A stretch of DNA of 64,000 nt from Sinorhizobium sp. RAC02 (GTDB taxonomy: Bacteria > Pseudomonadota > Alphaproteobacteria > Rhizobiales > Rhizobiaceae). The DNA is taken from positions 310,001 to 374,000 of the forward strand of contig NZ_CP016450.1 of NCBI RefSeq assembly GCF_001713395.1, written 5' to 3'. Below the pieces are notes generated by a model. It had not been told where the DNA came from. It ran no database searches and saw only the letters and a list, made by a program, of their open reading frames with translations. Positions within the stretch are counted from its first letter, which is position 1, and the number at the start of each line of letters is the position of its first letter. A program made the position numbers and the translations under genes. Shown here one piece after another: positions 50,617-60,140 of this stretch.

Positions 50617-52485
50617 ATGACCTTCCGCACGCTCTTCTCCTGGTTCGAGAACTGGATTCAGCCTTTTGCGCGGCGGGATGATCTGCGGCCGCCGCAGGGA
50701 CTGTTTGCTTTCATCTGGTTCTATGTTGGGCAGGCCAAGGCGCCTTTTGCGGCGATGCTGGTGCTGGGCGGCATCACGGCGGGCATCGAGGCGGCAACGT
50801 TCTGGTTTGTCGGGCGACTGGTCGATATTCTGGCGACGGTCAAGCCTGGTGACGGGTGGAGCGGGCTGATCGCGGCGCATGGGCCGGAACTCCTGCTGAT
50901 GCTGGGGCTGATCGGCCTCGTGCGGTTCGTCGTCACCTTCCTGACGGCACTCGTCGACCAGCAGGTCATCACGCCCGGCTTCTACAATCTGGTGCGCTGG
51001 CAGTCCTATGTGCATGTCGCGCGCCAGTCGCTCTCGTTCTTCCAGAACGATTTTTCCGGCCGCATCGTCACGAAAGTCTGGTCCGCGGGGCAGGCGACGG
51101 GCGATGTCATCACCTCCTTCATGGAAAGCGTGTGGTTCGTGACGATCTACACGGCTTCGACGCTGGTGCTGCTCGGCCAGCTCGACTGGCGGCTTGCCGC
51201 CGTGCTGGTCGTCTGGCTTGCGGTCTTTTCCGTGCTGGCGCGCTACTTCGTGCCGCGTATCCGCGAGCATTCGCGCCAGACGGCCGAGGCCGCATCCATG
51301 CTCAGCGGCCGCATGGTCGATGCCTATTCCAACATCCAGACGCTGAAACTGTTCGGCCGCGACGATGCGAACGACCGCTATATGCGCAATGGCTTTGATA
51401 CCTTCCAGGCGACGACGCTCAACTTCACGCGGTTCCTGACCGGCGTGCGTGCTTCCATGGCGTTCGTCTCCGGCCTGATGATCGTGGCCATGGCGGTGCT
51501 CTCCATCCATCTCTGGCTCGGCGGTATTGCCAGCTCCGGCGCCGTCGCCTTCACCATGGCGCTGGTGCTCCGGCTCAACTTCCTGCTCAACCGGTTGATG
51601 ACGCAGCTGAACAGCATCATGCGCAACATCGGCACGATCCAGAACTCTGCCGACCTCATTTCCCAGCCGATCGGCCTCGTCGACAAGCCGGATGCGACCG
51701 AGATGAAGGTCGTGCGCCCCGAGATACGCTTCGAGAATGTCCGTTTCCACTATGGTCGCGCGTCCGGCGTCATCGACAACCTGTCGCTGTCGATCCGGCC
51801 GGGCGAAAAGGTCGGCATTGTCGGGCGGTCCGGGGCCGGCAAGTCGACGCTGGTCAATCTGCTGCTGCGCTTCTACGATCTCGAGGGCGGGCGCATCCTT
51901 GTCGGCGGCGAAGACATTGCCGGGGTCACGCAGGAGAGCCTGCGCGCCAATATCGGCATGGTCAGTCAGGACACGGCGCTGCTGCACCGCTCGATCCGCG
52001 ACAACATCCTGTTCGGCAATCCGGATGCGAGCGAGGCGGAAGTGATCGAGGCGGCGAAGAAGGCTGAGGCGCACGATTTTATCCTCGCACTCGAAGACCT
52101 GCGCGGTCGCCGTGGCTACGACGCCCATGTCGGCGAGCGCGGCGTCAAGCTTTCCGGCGGCCAGCGCCAGCGTATCGCCATTGCCCGCGTCATGCTGAAG
52201 GATGCGCCGATCCTGGTGCTCGACGAGGCAACGTCGGCGCTCGATTCCGAAGTCGAGGCGGCGATCCAGTCAAACCTCGAGCGGCTGATGCGCGGCAAGA
52301 CCGTGCTCGCCATAGCCCATCGCCTTTCCACCATCGCGGCTCTCGATCGCCTGATCGTCATGGACCGCGGGGATATCGTGGAGGAGGGGACCCATGCGGA
52401 GCTCGTTGCCAGAGGCGGGCTCTATGCGGATCTCTGGTCGCGTCAGTCGGGCGGCTTCCTCGGGCATGAGGAAGCGGCGCAATAG
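50617..52485 (+). CDS. ABC exporter (fused permease-ATPase), second of two
   Basis: A 622-aa MDR-type half-transporter, clearly paralogous to its upstream neighbour throughout (FENWIQPF and PPQGLFAFIW openings match ERRLNPYP and PPKGLFAFLW). Six hydrophobic segments, Walker A GRSGAGKSTL, LSGGQRQR and LVLDEATSALDS are all present. GGAGG lies unusually close to the ATG (1 nt), so initiation may be weak or the true start a few codons on. The pair probably arose by tandem duplication. Confidence 0.93.
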   Translation: MTFRTLFSWFENWIQPFARRDDLRPPQGLFAFIWFYVGQAKAPFAAMLVLGGITAGIEAATFWFVGRLVDILATVKPGDGWSGLIAAHGPELLLMLGLIGLVRFVVTFLTALVDQQVITPGFYNLVRWQSYVHVARQSLSFFQNDFSGRIVTKVWSAGQATGDVITSFMESVWFVTIYTASTLVLLGQLDWRLAAVLVVWLAVFSVLARYFVPRIREHSRQTAEAASMLSGRMVDAYSNIQTLKLFGRDDANDRYMRNGFDTFQATTLNFTRFLTGVRASMAFVSGLMIVAMAVLSIHLWLGGIASSGAVAFTMALVLRLNFLLNRLMTQLNSIMRNIGTIQNSADLISQPIGLVDKPDATEMKVVRPEIRFENVRFHYGRASGVIDNLSLSIRPGEKVGIVGRSGAGKSTLVNLLLRFYDLEGGRILVGGEDIAGVTQESLRANIGMVSQDTALLHRSIRDNILFGNPDASEAEVIEAAKKAEAHDFILALEDLRGRRGYDAHVGERGVKLSGGQRQRIAIARVMLKDAPILVLDEATSALDSEVEAAIQSNLERLMRGKTVLAIAHRLSTIAALDRLIVMDRGDIVEEGTHAELVARGGLYADLWSRQSGGFLGHEEAAQ

Positions 52486-52748
52486 AGCCGCAAATCGTCG
52501 TTTCGCGACTGCCTTTTCAGCCGGGAAGCGCTGGATGTTCAAGGTGATGCCTGCACCTTGTCAAGATGCCTCGTTTTTCCCGCGACAATGTGCCCACCTC
52601 CCCTTGCCAAGGCTAGACATAATTTGCGATCAAGCATAGAACGCGCCGGATTGACGGGGAATCTATGGCCGTATTGTGTCCGGACTTGACCGGTTTCCAA
52701 GGGGCGTGGCGGGTTTCCGCAGACATTGCGTGAGAGGATGGTTTAGCC

Positions 52749-53327
52749 GTGAGCGAACACGAGACATCAAGTGAATCCCTGGGCGAGCCCACTCGCCGCG
52801 ATTTCCTTTACCTGACCACCGGTATGGCGGGCGTCGTGGGCGGCGTGGCTGTCGCCTGGCCGTTCATCGACCAGATGCGCCCGGATGCGTCGACGCTGGC
52901 GCTCGGCGCCATCGATGTCGACGTCTCCAGCCTGACGCCCGGCATGTCCCTGACCGTCAAGTGGCGCGGCAAGCCGGTGTTCATCCGCAACCGTACCGAC
53001 AAGGAAGTTGAGGAAGCCAAGGCCGTCCAGCTTGGTGATCTCAAGGACTCGGTTGCCCGTAACGCCAACATCGCGGCCGACGCGCAGGCGACGGACCTCG
53101 ATCGCTCGGCGGGAGAGGGCAAGGAAAACTGGATCATCATGGTCGGCGTCTGTACCCACCTCGGCTGTATTCCGCTCGGCCAGGCCGGCGATTTCGGCGG
53201 TTGGTTCTGTCCCTGTCATGGTTCTCACTACGATACCGCTGGTCGTATTCGTAAGGGCCCCGCCCCTGAGAACCTCGCTGTGCCGACCTTTTCGTTCGTA
53301 TCCGATACAGTCATCAAGATCGGTTGA
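52749..53327 (+). CDS. petA: Rieske iron-sulfur subunit of cytochrome bc1
   Basis: A 192-aa subunit of ubiquinol-cytochrome c reductase. A Tat-type TRRDFL lies just before the single membrane anchor (about 22-42). The [2Fe-2S] ligands are in CTHLGC (135-140) and CPCHGS (154-159). The start is GTG at 52749. First gene of petABC. The 263-bp gap before it (52486-52748) holds no gene that I can support and must contain the promoter, which I could not place with confidence. Confidence 0.97.
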   Translation: MSEHETSSESLGEPTRRDFLYLTTGMAGVVGGVAVAWPFIDQMRPDASTLALGAIDVDVSSLTPGMSLTVKWRGKPVFIRNRTDKEVEEAKAVQLGDLKDSVARNANIAADAQATDLDRSAGEGKENWIIMVGVCTHLGCIPLGQAGDFGGWFCPCHGSHYDTAGRIRKGPAPENLAVPTFSFVSDTVIKIG

Positions 53328-53341
53328 GGGGACACCTGATA

Positions 53342-54610
53342 ATGAGTGCTGAACATTCAACCTACCAGCCGACGACTGGCATCGAAAAATGGGTCGACTC
53401 GCGCCTGCCTCTGCCGCGCATGATCCATGACAGCTTCGTTTCCTACCCGGTCCCGCGCAACCTGAACTATGCCTACACCTTCGGCGCCATGCTGTCGGTG
53501 ATGCTGATCGTGCAGATCCTGACCGGCATCGTTCTGGCCATGCACTATATCGCCAGCGTCAACGAGGCCTTCGTTTCGGTCGAGAAGATCATGCGCGACG
53601 TCAACCACGGCTGGCTGCTGCGCTACATGCACGCCAACGGTGCGTCCTTCTTCTTCATCGCAGTCTACCTGCATATCGCTCGCGGCCTCTACTACGGCTC
53701 CTACAAGGCGCCGCGCGAAATCCTCTGGATCCTCGGCGTCGTCATCTACCTTCTGATGATGGCAACCGGCTTCATGGGCTACGTTCTGCCCTGGGGTCAG
53801 ATGTCCTTCTGGGGTGCGACGGTTATTACCGGCTTCTTCTCGGCCTTCCCGTGGGTCGGCGAATGGATCCAGCAGTTCCTGCTCGGCGGCTTTGCCGTTG
53901 ATCAGCCGACGCTGAACCGCTTCTTCGCGCTGCACTACCTGCTGCCCTTCATGATCGCCGGCGTCGTCATCCTGCACGTCTGGGCGCTGCACGTCACCGG
54001 TCAGACCAACCCGACCGGTGTCGAGGTGAAGTCCAAGACCGACACGGTCGCCTTCACGCCCTATGCGACGCTCAAGGACGCACTCGGCGTTTCGGTCTTC
54101 CTGATCGCGTTTGCCTGGTTCGTCTTCTACATGCCGAACTATCTCGGCCACCCGGACAACTACATTCCGGCTGATCCGCTGAAGACGCCGGCGCACATCG
54201 TTCCGGAATGGTACTACCTGCCGTTCTACGCGATGCTGCGCGCCATCACCTTCAACGTCGGCCCGATCGACTCGAAGCTCGGCGGCGTTCTGGTGATGTT
54301 CGGTGCGATCATCGTGCTGTTCTTCCTGCCCTGGCTCGATACGTCGAAGGTTCGCTCCGCCGTCTATCGCCCCTGGTACAAGCTGTTCTTCTGGATCTTC
54401 GTGGCCAATGCCATCCTGCTCGGCTGGCTCGGCGCGATGCCGGCAGAAGGCATCTACGTCATCCTCTCGCAGCTCGGCACTCTGTACTACTTTGGCTTCT
54501 TCCTCGTCATCATGCCGGTTCTCGGCCTGATCGAGACCCCGAAGCGCATTCCGAATTCGATCACGGAAGCGGTTCTGGAAAAGAAAAACGCCAAGCTGGC
54601 CAAAGCCTGA
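53342..54610 (+). CDS. petB: Cytochrome b subunit of cytochrome bc1
   Basis: A 422-aa polytopic membrane protein with eight expected helices. Haem-binding His pairs are in the second and fourth helices ([46 protein letters not shown]). The quinol site motif [14 protein letters not shown] is present as expected for the Qo loop. The ATG at 53342 has GAGGGGA about 10 nt ahead. It lies 14 bp after petA. Confidence 0.97.
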   Translation: MSAEHSTYQPTTGIEKWVDSRLPLPRMIHDSFVSYPVPRNLNYAYTFGAMLSVMLIVQILTGIVLAMHYIASVNEAFVSVEKIMRDVNHGWLLRYMHANGASFFFIAVYLHIARGLYYGSYKAPREILWILGVVIYLLMMATGFMGYVLPWGQMSFWGATVITGFFSAFPWVGEWIQQFLLGGFAVDQPTLNRFFALHYLLPFMIAGVVILHVWALHVTGQTNPTGVEVKSKTDTVAFTPYATLKDALGVSVFLIAFAWFVFYMPNYLGHPDNYIPADPLKTPAHIVPEWYYLPFYAMLRAITFNVGPIDSKLGGVLVMFGAIIVLFFLPWLDTSKVRSAVYRPWYKLFFWIFVANAILLGWLGAMPAEGIYVILSQLGTLYYFGFFLVIMPVLGLIETPKRIPNSITEAVLEKKNAKLAKA

Positions 54611-54630
54611 GAGCGAGCGAGAAAGGAACC

Positions 54631-55515
54631 ATGACAATGAAAAAGCTTGTTTCAGGCATTCTGGCGCTCGCACTCGTCGCCGGTCTCGGCGTCTCCTTCG
54701 CCACGGCGGAAGAGGCAGCGCCTGCCGCTGGTGCCGAGGCGGAACACGCCACGCCGCACTACCCGATGCACAAGCCGAGAGAGCAGGACTGGTCCTTTGC
54801 CGGCCCGTTCGGCAAGTATGACAAGGGCCAGCTCCAGCGCGGCCTGAAGGTCTACACGGAAGTCTGTTCGGCCTGTCATTCGATGAACCTTGTAGCCTTC
54901 CGCACGCTGGAAGGCCTCGGTTACTCGGAAGCGCAGGTCAAGGCTTTCGCGGCGAACTACGAAGTGCAGGACGGCCCGAACAGCGACGGTGAGATGTTCA
55001 CCCGCAAGGCCGTTCCGTCCGACCACTTCCCGTCGCCCTATGCGAACCACGAAGCGGCTGCCGCCTCGAACAACGGCGCAGCGCCGCCGGACTTCTCGCT
55101 GATCGCCAAGGCGCGCGGCATCACCCGCGGCTTCCCGCAGTTCGTCTTCGACATCTTCACGCAGTACCAGGAAGGCGGGCCGGACTATATCTACTCGCTG
55201 CTGACGGGCTACGATGAAGAGAAGCCGGCGCATGTCGAAGTCGCTGAAGGCACGCACTTCAACCCGTACTTCGCAGGTGCCGCAGCGCTCGCCATGGCCA
55301 AGCCGATCTCCGACGACCAGGTCACCTATGACGATGGTTCTCCGCAGACGGTCGACCAGTACGCGCACGACGTTTCCGCCTTCCTGATGTGGGCTGCGGA
55401 GCCGCACCTCGAAGAGCGCAAGCGCACCGGCTTCATGGTCATGGTCTTCCTGCTGATCTTCACCGGCCTGATCTACCTGACGAAGAAGTCGGTCTACGCG
55501 AACAAGGAACACTGA
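54631..55515 (+). CDS. petC: Cytochrome c1 subunit of cytochrome bc1
   Basis: A 294-aa precursor: signal peptide to about residue 26, CSACH haem motif (79-83), a downstream PPDFSLIAKAR, and a C-terminal membrane anchor at about 272-288 (MVMVFLLIFTGLIYLT). It is the stand-alone bacterial c1 rather than the petBC fusion seen in some related genera. GAAAGGAA precedes the ATG. A terminator closes the operon. Confidence 0.96.
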   Translation: MTMKKLVSGILALALVAGLGVSFATAEEAAPAAGAEAEHATPHYPMHKPREQDWSFAGPFGKYDKGQLQRGLKVYTEVCSACHSMNLVAFRTLEGLGYSEAQVKAFAANYEVQDGPNSDGEMFTRKAVPSDHFPSPYANHEAAAASNNGAAPPDFSLIAKARGITRGFPQFVFDIFTQYQEGGPDYIYSLLTGYDEEKPAHVEVAEGTHFNPYFAGAAALAMAKPISDDQVTYDDGSPQTVDQYAHDVSAFLMWAAEPHLEERKRTGFMVMVFLLIFTGLIYLTKKSVYANKEH

Positions 55516-55537
55516 GCAGCCTTATGGCACTCGGTTG

Positions 55538-55565
55538 AAAAGGCGGCCTCCGGGCCGCCTTTTTT
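55538..55565 (+). terminator. Terminator of the petABC operon
   Basis: Stem AAAAGGCGGCC / GGCCGCCTTTT with a 4-nt loop and a continuing T-run. Confidence 0.92.
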
Positions 55566-55625
55566 GTTGAGGGTGGGCGCCGCACCTGCAATAATCGGGC
55601 GAACCCCTCCGCAGTCGGGAAAACC

Positions 55626-56168
55626 ATGTCCACACTTGAAAACGAACTCATTGCCGCGATCCGCAACATCCCGGACTATCCGAAGCCCGGCGTCATGTTC
55701 CGCGACATCACCACGCTGCTCGGCAATCCGCGCGCCTTCCGCCGCGCGGTAGACGAGCTGGTGCACCCTTACGCGGGCATCGGTATCGCAAAGGTCGCGG
55801 GCATCGAGGCACGCGGCTTCATCCTGGGCGGCGCCATGGCGCACCAGCTGTCGACCGGCTTCGTGCCGATCCGCAAGAAGGGCAAGCTGCCGCACGAGAC
55901 CGTACGCATCGCCTACAGCCTGGAATACGGCGTGGACGAGATGGAGATGCACAAGGACGCCATCAAGCCGGGCGAGAAGGTGATCCTCATCGACGACCTG
56001 ATCGCCACCGGCGGCACGGCGGAAGCGGCAGTAAAGCTGCTGCGTCAGATCGGCGCGGATATCGTCGCCGCCTGCTTCGTCATCGACCTGCCGGAACTCG
56101 GCGGCCGCAAGAAGCTGGAAGCGCTGGATGTGGAAGTCCGTACGCTGGTTTCCTTCGACGGGCATTGA
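55626..56168 (+). CDS. apt: Adenine phosphoribosyltransferase
   Basis: Salvages adenine with PRPP to AMP. The 180-aa length is standard. [11 protein letters not shown] is near the N-terminus (about 20-30), [14 protein letters not shown] carries the family adenine-site Arg (about 59-72), and the PRPP loop is [16 protein letters not shown] (about 119-134). A very long perfect palindrome follows the stop. Confidence 0.96.
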   Translation: MSTLENELIAAIRNIPDYPKPGVMFRDITTLLGNPRAFRRAVDELVHPYAGIGIAKVAGIEARGFILGGAMAHQLSTGFVPIRKKGKLPHETVRIAYSLEYGVDEMEMHKDAIKPGEKVILIDDLIATGGTAEAAVKLLRQIGADIVAACFVIDLPELGGRKKLEALDVEVRTLVSFDGH

Positions 56169-56212
56169 GCCCTGATCCCGTTCCACGGGAATCCTTTAGA
56201 CGCATCGCCGGC

Positions 56213-56283
56213 CCCCTCATCCGGCCCTTTGGGCCACCTTCTCCCCGCTGGGGAGAAGGTGGCCCAAAGGGCCGGATGAGGGG
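56213..56283. repeat. 34-bp perfect palindrome, rhizobial intergenic element
   Basis: Two 34-bp arms, exact reverse complements, separated by GCT. The arms run CCCCTCATCCGG ... CACCTTCTCCCC and back. It lies between the converging apt and MaoC genes and may act as a terminator or mRNA-stabilising stem. The same modules occur in the element at 4069-4206. Confidence 0.9.
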
Positions 56284-56304
56284 AAGCTCGACGCTCAATA
56301 GCGT

Positions 56305-56772
56305 TCAGACGAATTCCAGTACCGTGCTCTCGAACCGGATGACCGGCTCGCCGTTCTGGTTCCTGCCGGCGCAGAGGATCGTGTTGACGAGGCGGCCGGG
56401 GCGCGAGGCGAGCTCGCGCGATGCCATCAGCGTCACCGAATAGGTGATCGTGTCGTCGGCGAAGACCGGCTTCAGCCAACCGAGTTTCGTGAAGCCCGGG
56501 GAGGGGCCGAGGTTCGGCGGCACGATACCCTCTTTCGCGAGCCGCTTGCATTCACGCACCCAGAACGGCACGAAACATTTCATCCACCCGGCCGCAGAAT
56601 GCCAGCCGGAGGCGCAGAGCCCGCCGAAGAGGGCGTGTTTGGCGAGTTCCGCATCGAGGTGGAAGGGCTGCGGATCAAAGCTCTTGGCAAAGCGGATGAT
56701 GTCCTCTGCCGTAAAGGTGAGGCTGCCGATTTCGACCGTTTCGTTGAAGGGATAAAGCTCAGCCATGCGCAT
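56305..56772 (-). CDS. MaoC-like hot-dog dehydratase, second of pair
   Basis: A 155-aa single hot-dog-fold protein of the MaoC/R-specific hydratase type: DPQPFHLDAELAKHALFGGLCASGWHSAAG carries the family Asp and His (about 35-60). The ATG at 56772 has GGAAG 6 nt ahead and lies inside the end of the upstream MaoC gene (14-bp overlap). The two genes likely encode partners, either a heterodimer or related hydratases of acyl-CoA. Confidence 0.9.
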   Translation of the reverse strand: MRMAELYPFNETVEIGSLTFTAEDIIRFAKSFDPQPFHLDAELAKHALFGGLCASGWHSAAGWMKCFVPFWVRECKRLAKEGIVPPNLGPSPGFTKLGWLKPVFADDTITYSVTLMASRELASRPGRLVNTILCAGRNQNGEPVIRFESTVLEFV

Positions 56773-57244
56773 GGTCGGCTTCCTTCTCGGCAAGGCGCAT
56801 CATGTTGATATATTCCGAGACCGCGACGAGCTCGCCGCGCTGGTTGGTCACCTCGGCGCGCATGCGCACGATGCCGATCTCCGGCCGCGAGCGTGAGGCG
56901 CGGGCCTCCAGCACCACGCAGTGACCGCCGAGCGTGTCACCGGCAAGCACCGGCCGCTTCCATTCCATCAGGTCGACGCCGGGTGAGCCTTCCGAGGTGG
57001 AGCCGTTTATGTAGGCCTCGTAGAGCATGCGCATCATCAGCGCGCTGGTGTGCCAGCCGGAGGCCGCAAGCCCGCCCAGAATGCTGGCGCGGCCGGCCTC
57101 CTCGTCGAGATGCATCGGCTGCGGATCGAACTCGCTTGCGAAGGCGATGATTTCGTCCGTTGTCAGGGTCCGCGCGGCAAAGTCGAAGCGGCGTCCAGGT
57201 GTAAAGTCTTCGAATGTGTAGGTCGTCACTGCCTGATCCGTCAT
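56759..57244 (-). CDS. MaoC-like hot-dog dehydratase, first of pair
   Basis: A 161-aa protein paralogous to its downstream neighbour: FTPGRRFDFAARTLTTDEIIAFASEFDPQPMHLDEEAGRASILGGLAASGWHTSALMMR contains the catalytic Asp and His. Enoyl-CoA hydratase activity is expected for the family; the true substrate is unknown. No strong ribosome site is seen ahead of the ATG at 57244. It overlaps the second gene by 14 bp. Confidence 0.9.
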   Translation of the reverse strand: MTDQAVTTYTFEDFTPGRRFDFAARTLTTDEIIAFASEFDPQPMHLDEEAGRASILGGLAASGWHTSALMMRMLYEAYINGSTSEGSPGVDLMEWKRPVLAGDTLGGHCVVLEARASRSRPEIGIVRMRAEVTNQRGELVAVSEYINMMRLAEKEADHAHG

Positions 57245-57364
57245 GTTTCGAAAAACAATGGCGAGCGCGGCACGGTTTTGCAAGGTCTTGTCCGCTCATG
57301 CGCTTGCCACCTCGCCGACCGCGGGTAAGGTGGCGCTCCCTGCGGCACGAGGAGACAGTGATCC

Positions 57365-58486
57365 ATGCAGACCTTGAAATCCGTGCTCGACGGAGCGGCC
57401 GGCGAGGGCCTCATCTCCGCCGAGCAGGCGGGCACGTTGCTGCCCTATATGGCGGCGCGCGGCGTGACGCTGCAATCGCCGTCCAAGGCTGATACGCTCG
57501 ACATTGCCGGCTCCGCTGAGGATCGCGCTATTTCCCCGATCGAGGACACGGAAGCACCACGTTTCGTCCGCGGTTTCCACGACGTGCTAATCACCATCGG
57601 CGTGGCGATTGCCATGGCAGGCGTCTGGGGTGTCGGTGCCTTCCTCGCCGCGCTGCCGGTTATCATCGTGCTGGCGGAAATCCTCGTGAAACGGCAGCGG
57701 CTGGCGCTGCCGGCGGTACTGCTGACGCTTCTCTATGTCCACTGGATCTTCGTGACGACGGTCATCGCCCTCGATAGCTTCATCGGCCAGCCGGAGCCGG
57801 AACCCGTTCTGCATTTCTTGCTCGTCATGCTGCCGTTCGCGATCCTCCTGCCACCGTTCTACTGGCGTTATCGCATCCCACTGTCGCTGAGCCTGTGGTT
57901 CCTTTCCTTGGCTGCGACCGCTCTCGGCCTGATTTTCCTCGCTCTTTCACGCTTCACGGGAAGCGCGGATGTCCTTGCCGATCATCCGGTCGTCGCGTCG
58001 GCCATCTTCCTTGTCGCGGCGCTTGGTCTCATTTCGCTGGCGATGGTCTATGACCTGTCGGACCGGTTCCGCGTCACACGCCGGTCCGATATCGCTTTCT
58101 GGCTGCATCTCATCACCGCACCCGCGCTGCTCTACGCGATGCTGGCCTTCGTGTTCCTGGGCGACTTCGCCAATGAGCAGCTGTTCAGTGGCAGCAAGGG
58201 GCTGCCGGACGCGCTGATCATTGTCGGCATCGTCATCGTCCTCATGGCGATCGGACTGATCATCGACCGGCGGGCTTTCGTCACGTCCGGCCTTGTGTCC
58301 CTCGGTCTGGCGATCGCCAGCCTTCTCCAGGGCATCGAGGCCGCACCGGAGGGTTATGTCTTCCTGACGCTGCTGATCGTCGGCGTCGTCGTGCTGACCA
58401 TCGGCATTGGCTGGCCGCATTTCCGGCGATGGGCGGTCACGCCGCTGCCCATGGCGCTCAAAGAAAAACTGCCGCCCCTTCGGTAA
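57365..58486 (+). CDS. DUF2157 membrane protein
   Basis: A 373-aa polytopic protein. The soluble N-terminus (about 1-65; LDGAAGEGLISAEQAGTLLPYMAARG) is the DUF2157 hallmark and is followed by about nine or ten hydrophobic segments. Function unknown. GGAGACAG precedes the ATG. Its last codons contain the terminator of the convergent ychF gene. Confidence 0.85.
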   Translation: MQTLKSVLDGAAGEGLISAEQAGTLLPYMAARGVTLQSPSKADTLDIAGSAEDRAISPIEDTEAPRFVRGFHDVLITIGVAIAMAGVWGVGAFLAALPVIIVLAEILVKRQRLALPAVLLTLLYVHWIFVTTVIALDSFIGQPEPEPVLHFLLVMLPFAILLPPFYWRYRIPLSLSLWFLSLAATALGLIFLALSRFTGSADVLADHPVVASAIFLVAALGLISLAMVYDLSDRFRVTRRSDIAFWLHLITAPALLYAMLAFVFLGDFANEQLFSGSKGLPDALIIVGIVIVLMAIGLIIDRRAFVTSGLVSLGLAIASLLQGIEAAPEGYVFLTLLIVGVVVLTIGIGWPHFRRWAVTPLPMALKEKLPPLR

Positions 58487-58496
58487 AGGGCGGCAG
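58462..58496 (-). terminator. ychF terminator inside the DUF2157 3' end
   Basis: Stem CTGCCGCCC (58469-58477) / GGGCGGCAG (58488-58496). On the minus strand the stem is followed by TTTTTCTTT. It spans the DUF2157 stop codon. Confidence 0.75.
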
Positions 58497-58529
58497 CGGA
58501 TCGGCTGTCGGCGATGCGGAACGGCTGCT

Positions 58530-59633
58530 TCAGGTGTTGAAGCGGAAGTGGATGACGTCGCCGTCCTGGACCACGTATTCCTTGCCTTCGTCGCGGCCCT
58601 TGCCAGCTTCCTTCGCGCCGACTTCGCCCTTGTAGGCGATGTAATCGTCATAGGCGATCGTGAAGGCGCGGATGAAGCCGCGTTCGAAATCGGTGTGGAT
58701 GACGCCGGCGGCCTGCGGCGCCTTGGTACCGCGCACGATGGTCCAGGCGCGGGTTTCCTTGGGGCCGACGGTGAAATAGGTGATCAGGTCGAGCAGGTGG
58801 TAACCGGCGCGGATGAGACGGTCGAGACCAGCTTCCTCAAGGCCGAGCGCCGAGAGGAATTCCTGAGCTTCCTCTTCCGGAAGCTGGGCGACCTCGGACT
58901 CGATCGCAGCCGAGATGATGACGCATTCGGCGCCCTGTTCCTTGGCCATGGCGGCCACGGCTTCGGTATGGCTGTTGCCGGTCGATGCATCGCCTTCCGC
59001 GACGTTGCAGACGTAGAGAACCGGATGCGACGTCAGGAGGTTGAGGCCCTTCAGGATCTCGATCTCTTCAGGCGCCAGCGTCTTCAGCAGAAGGCGGGCC
59101 GGCTTGCCCTCGTTCAGGAGCTTGACCACGGCTTCCATGATCGGCAGCTGCGAGAGCGATTCCTTGTCCTTGCTGGCGGCGCGCTTGCGCGTCTGCTCGA
59201 CGCGGCGCTCAAGGCTTTCCAGGTCGGCGAGCATAAGCTCGGTCTCGATCGTGTCGGCGTCGCCGACCGGATTGATGCGCCCCTCGACATGGGTAATGTC
59301 GTCATCTTCGAAGCAGCGCAGCACATGCACCACGGCGTCGACTTCGCGGATGTTGGCGAGGAACTTGTTGCCGAGGCCTTCCCCCTTCGAGGCGCCGCGC
59401 ACGAGGCCGGCGATGTCGACGAAGGAGATGCGCGTCGGGATGATCTCCTTGGAGCCTGCGATGGTCGCAAGCGCCTTCATGCGCGGATCGGGAACCGCCA
59501 CTTCGCCGGTGTTCGGTTCGATCGTGCAGAAGGGATAGTTTGCCGCCTGCGCCGCCGCCGTCTTGGTCAGCGCATTGAAGAGGGTCGACTTGCCGACATT
59601 CGGCAGTCCGACGATACCGCATTTGAAACCCAT
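58530..59633 (-). CDS. ychF: Redox-regulated ribosome-binding ATPase YchF
   Basis: A 367-aa Obg-family P-loop protein. The G1 loop is GLPNVGKST (about 9-17), switch-like NYPFCTIEPN follows, G3 is DIAGLVRGASKGEGLGN, and the G4 position is NVAE instead of NKxD, the change that makes YchF prefer ATP. A C-terminal TGS domain is present. In many rhizobia pth lies directly upstream; here three other genes intervene (59794-61289). Confidence 0.95.
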   Translation of the reverse strand: MGFKCGIVGLPNVGKSTLFNALTKTAAAQAANYPFCTIEPNTGEVAVPDPRMKALATIAGSKEIIPTRISFVDIAGLVRGASKGEGLGNKFLANIREVDAVVHVLRCFEDDDITHVEGRINPVGDADTIETELMLADLESLERRVEQTRKRAASKDKESLSQLPIMEAVVKLLNEGKPARLLLKTLAPEEIEILKGLNLLTSHPVLYVCNVAEGDASTGNSHTEAVAAMAKEQGAECVIISAAIESEVAQLPEEEAQEFLSALGLEEAGLDRLIRAGYHLLDLITYFTVGPKETRAWTIVRGTKAPQAAGVIHTDFERGFIRAFTIAYDDYIAYKGEVGAKEAGKGRDEGKEYVVQDGDVIHFRFNT

Positions 59634-59793
59634 TGAGGTGGTCCATTCGTCTCGAAAATCGTTGCCCCCGCTATGGGGGAAGGACGGGGCAGGGTCAAGT
59701 GTTTGCCGCATGCGCAGCTCTTGAACTCCCCCTTCTCGCGATGCACAATGATGCCTACATCGCTCGAAGGCACACTCACGAGGAGGGCTTCCG

Positions 59794-60105
59794 ATGGGCA
59801 ACGATGATGTCACCCTGACCCCGAAGACGACAACCAAGCCGAAGCTGGAACGGCCGAAGCTCTACAAGGTCATTCTTGTCAATGACGACTACACGCCGCG
59901 CGAATTCGTTGTGCTGGTGCTGAAGGCGGTCTTCAGCATGAACGAGGATGCGAGCCAGCGCGTGATGATCACCGCACACAAGATGGGCACCTGCGTCGTC
60001 GTGGTTTGCGCCCGCGATATTGCGGAGACCAAGGCGAAAGAAGCGACGGACCTCGCCAAGGAAGCCGGTTTCCCGCTGCTTTTCCAGACCGAGCCGGAAG
60101 AGTAG
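59794..60105 (+). CDS. clpS: ClpS adaptor (ClpS2-type)
   Basis: A 103-aa N-degron adaptor that delivers substrates to ClpA. Core motif YKVILVNDDYTPREFVVLVLKAVF (about 24-47) with the substrate-pocket residues and HKMGTCVVVVCARDIAETK (about 62-80). No clpA gene follows, as is typical for the second ClpS copy of alphaproteobacteria. GGAGG precedes the ATG. Confidence 0.94.
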   Translation: MGNDDVTLTPKTTTKPKLERPKLYKVILVNDDYTPREFVVLVLKAVFSMNEDASQRVMITAHKMGTCVVVVCARDIAETKAKEATDLAKEAGFPLLFQTEPEE

Positions 60106-60140
60106 CTCGGCCTGCGCTTGGTGGCATCAATCCATTCGCA

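Noticed and set aside
59634..59793. Possible tRNA or RNA gene between ychF and clpS
   Set aside because: GC-rich stems are present but no cloverleaf, anticodon arm or CCA end can be drawn.
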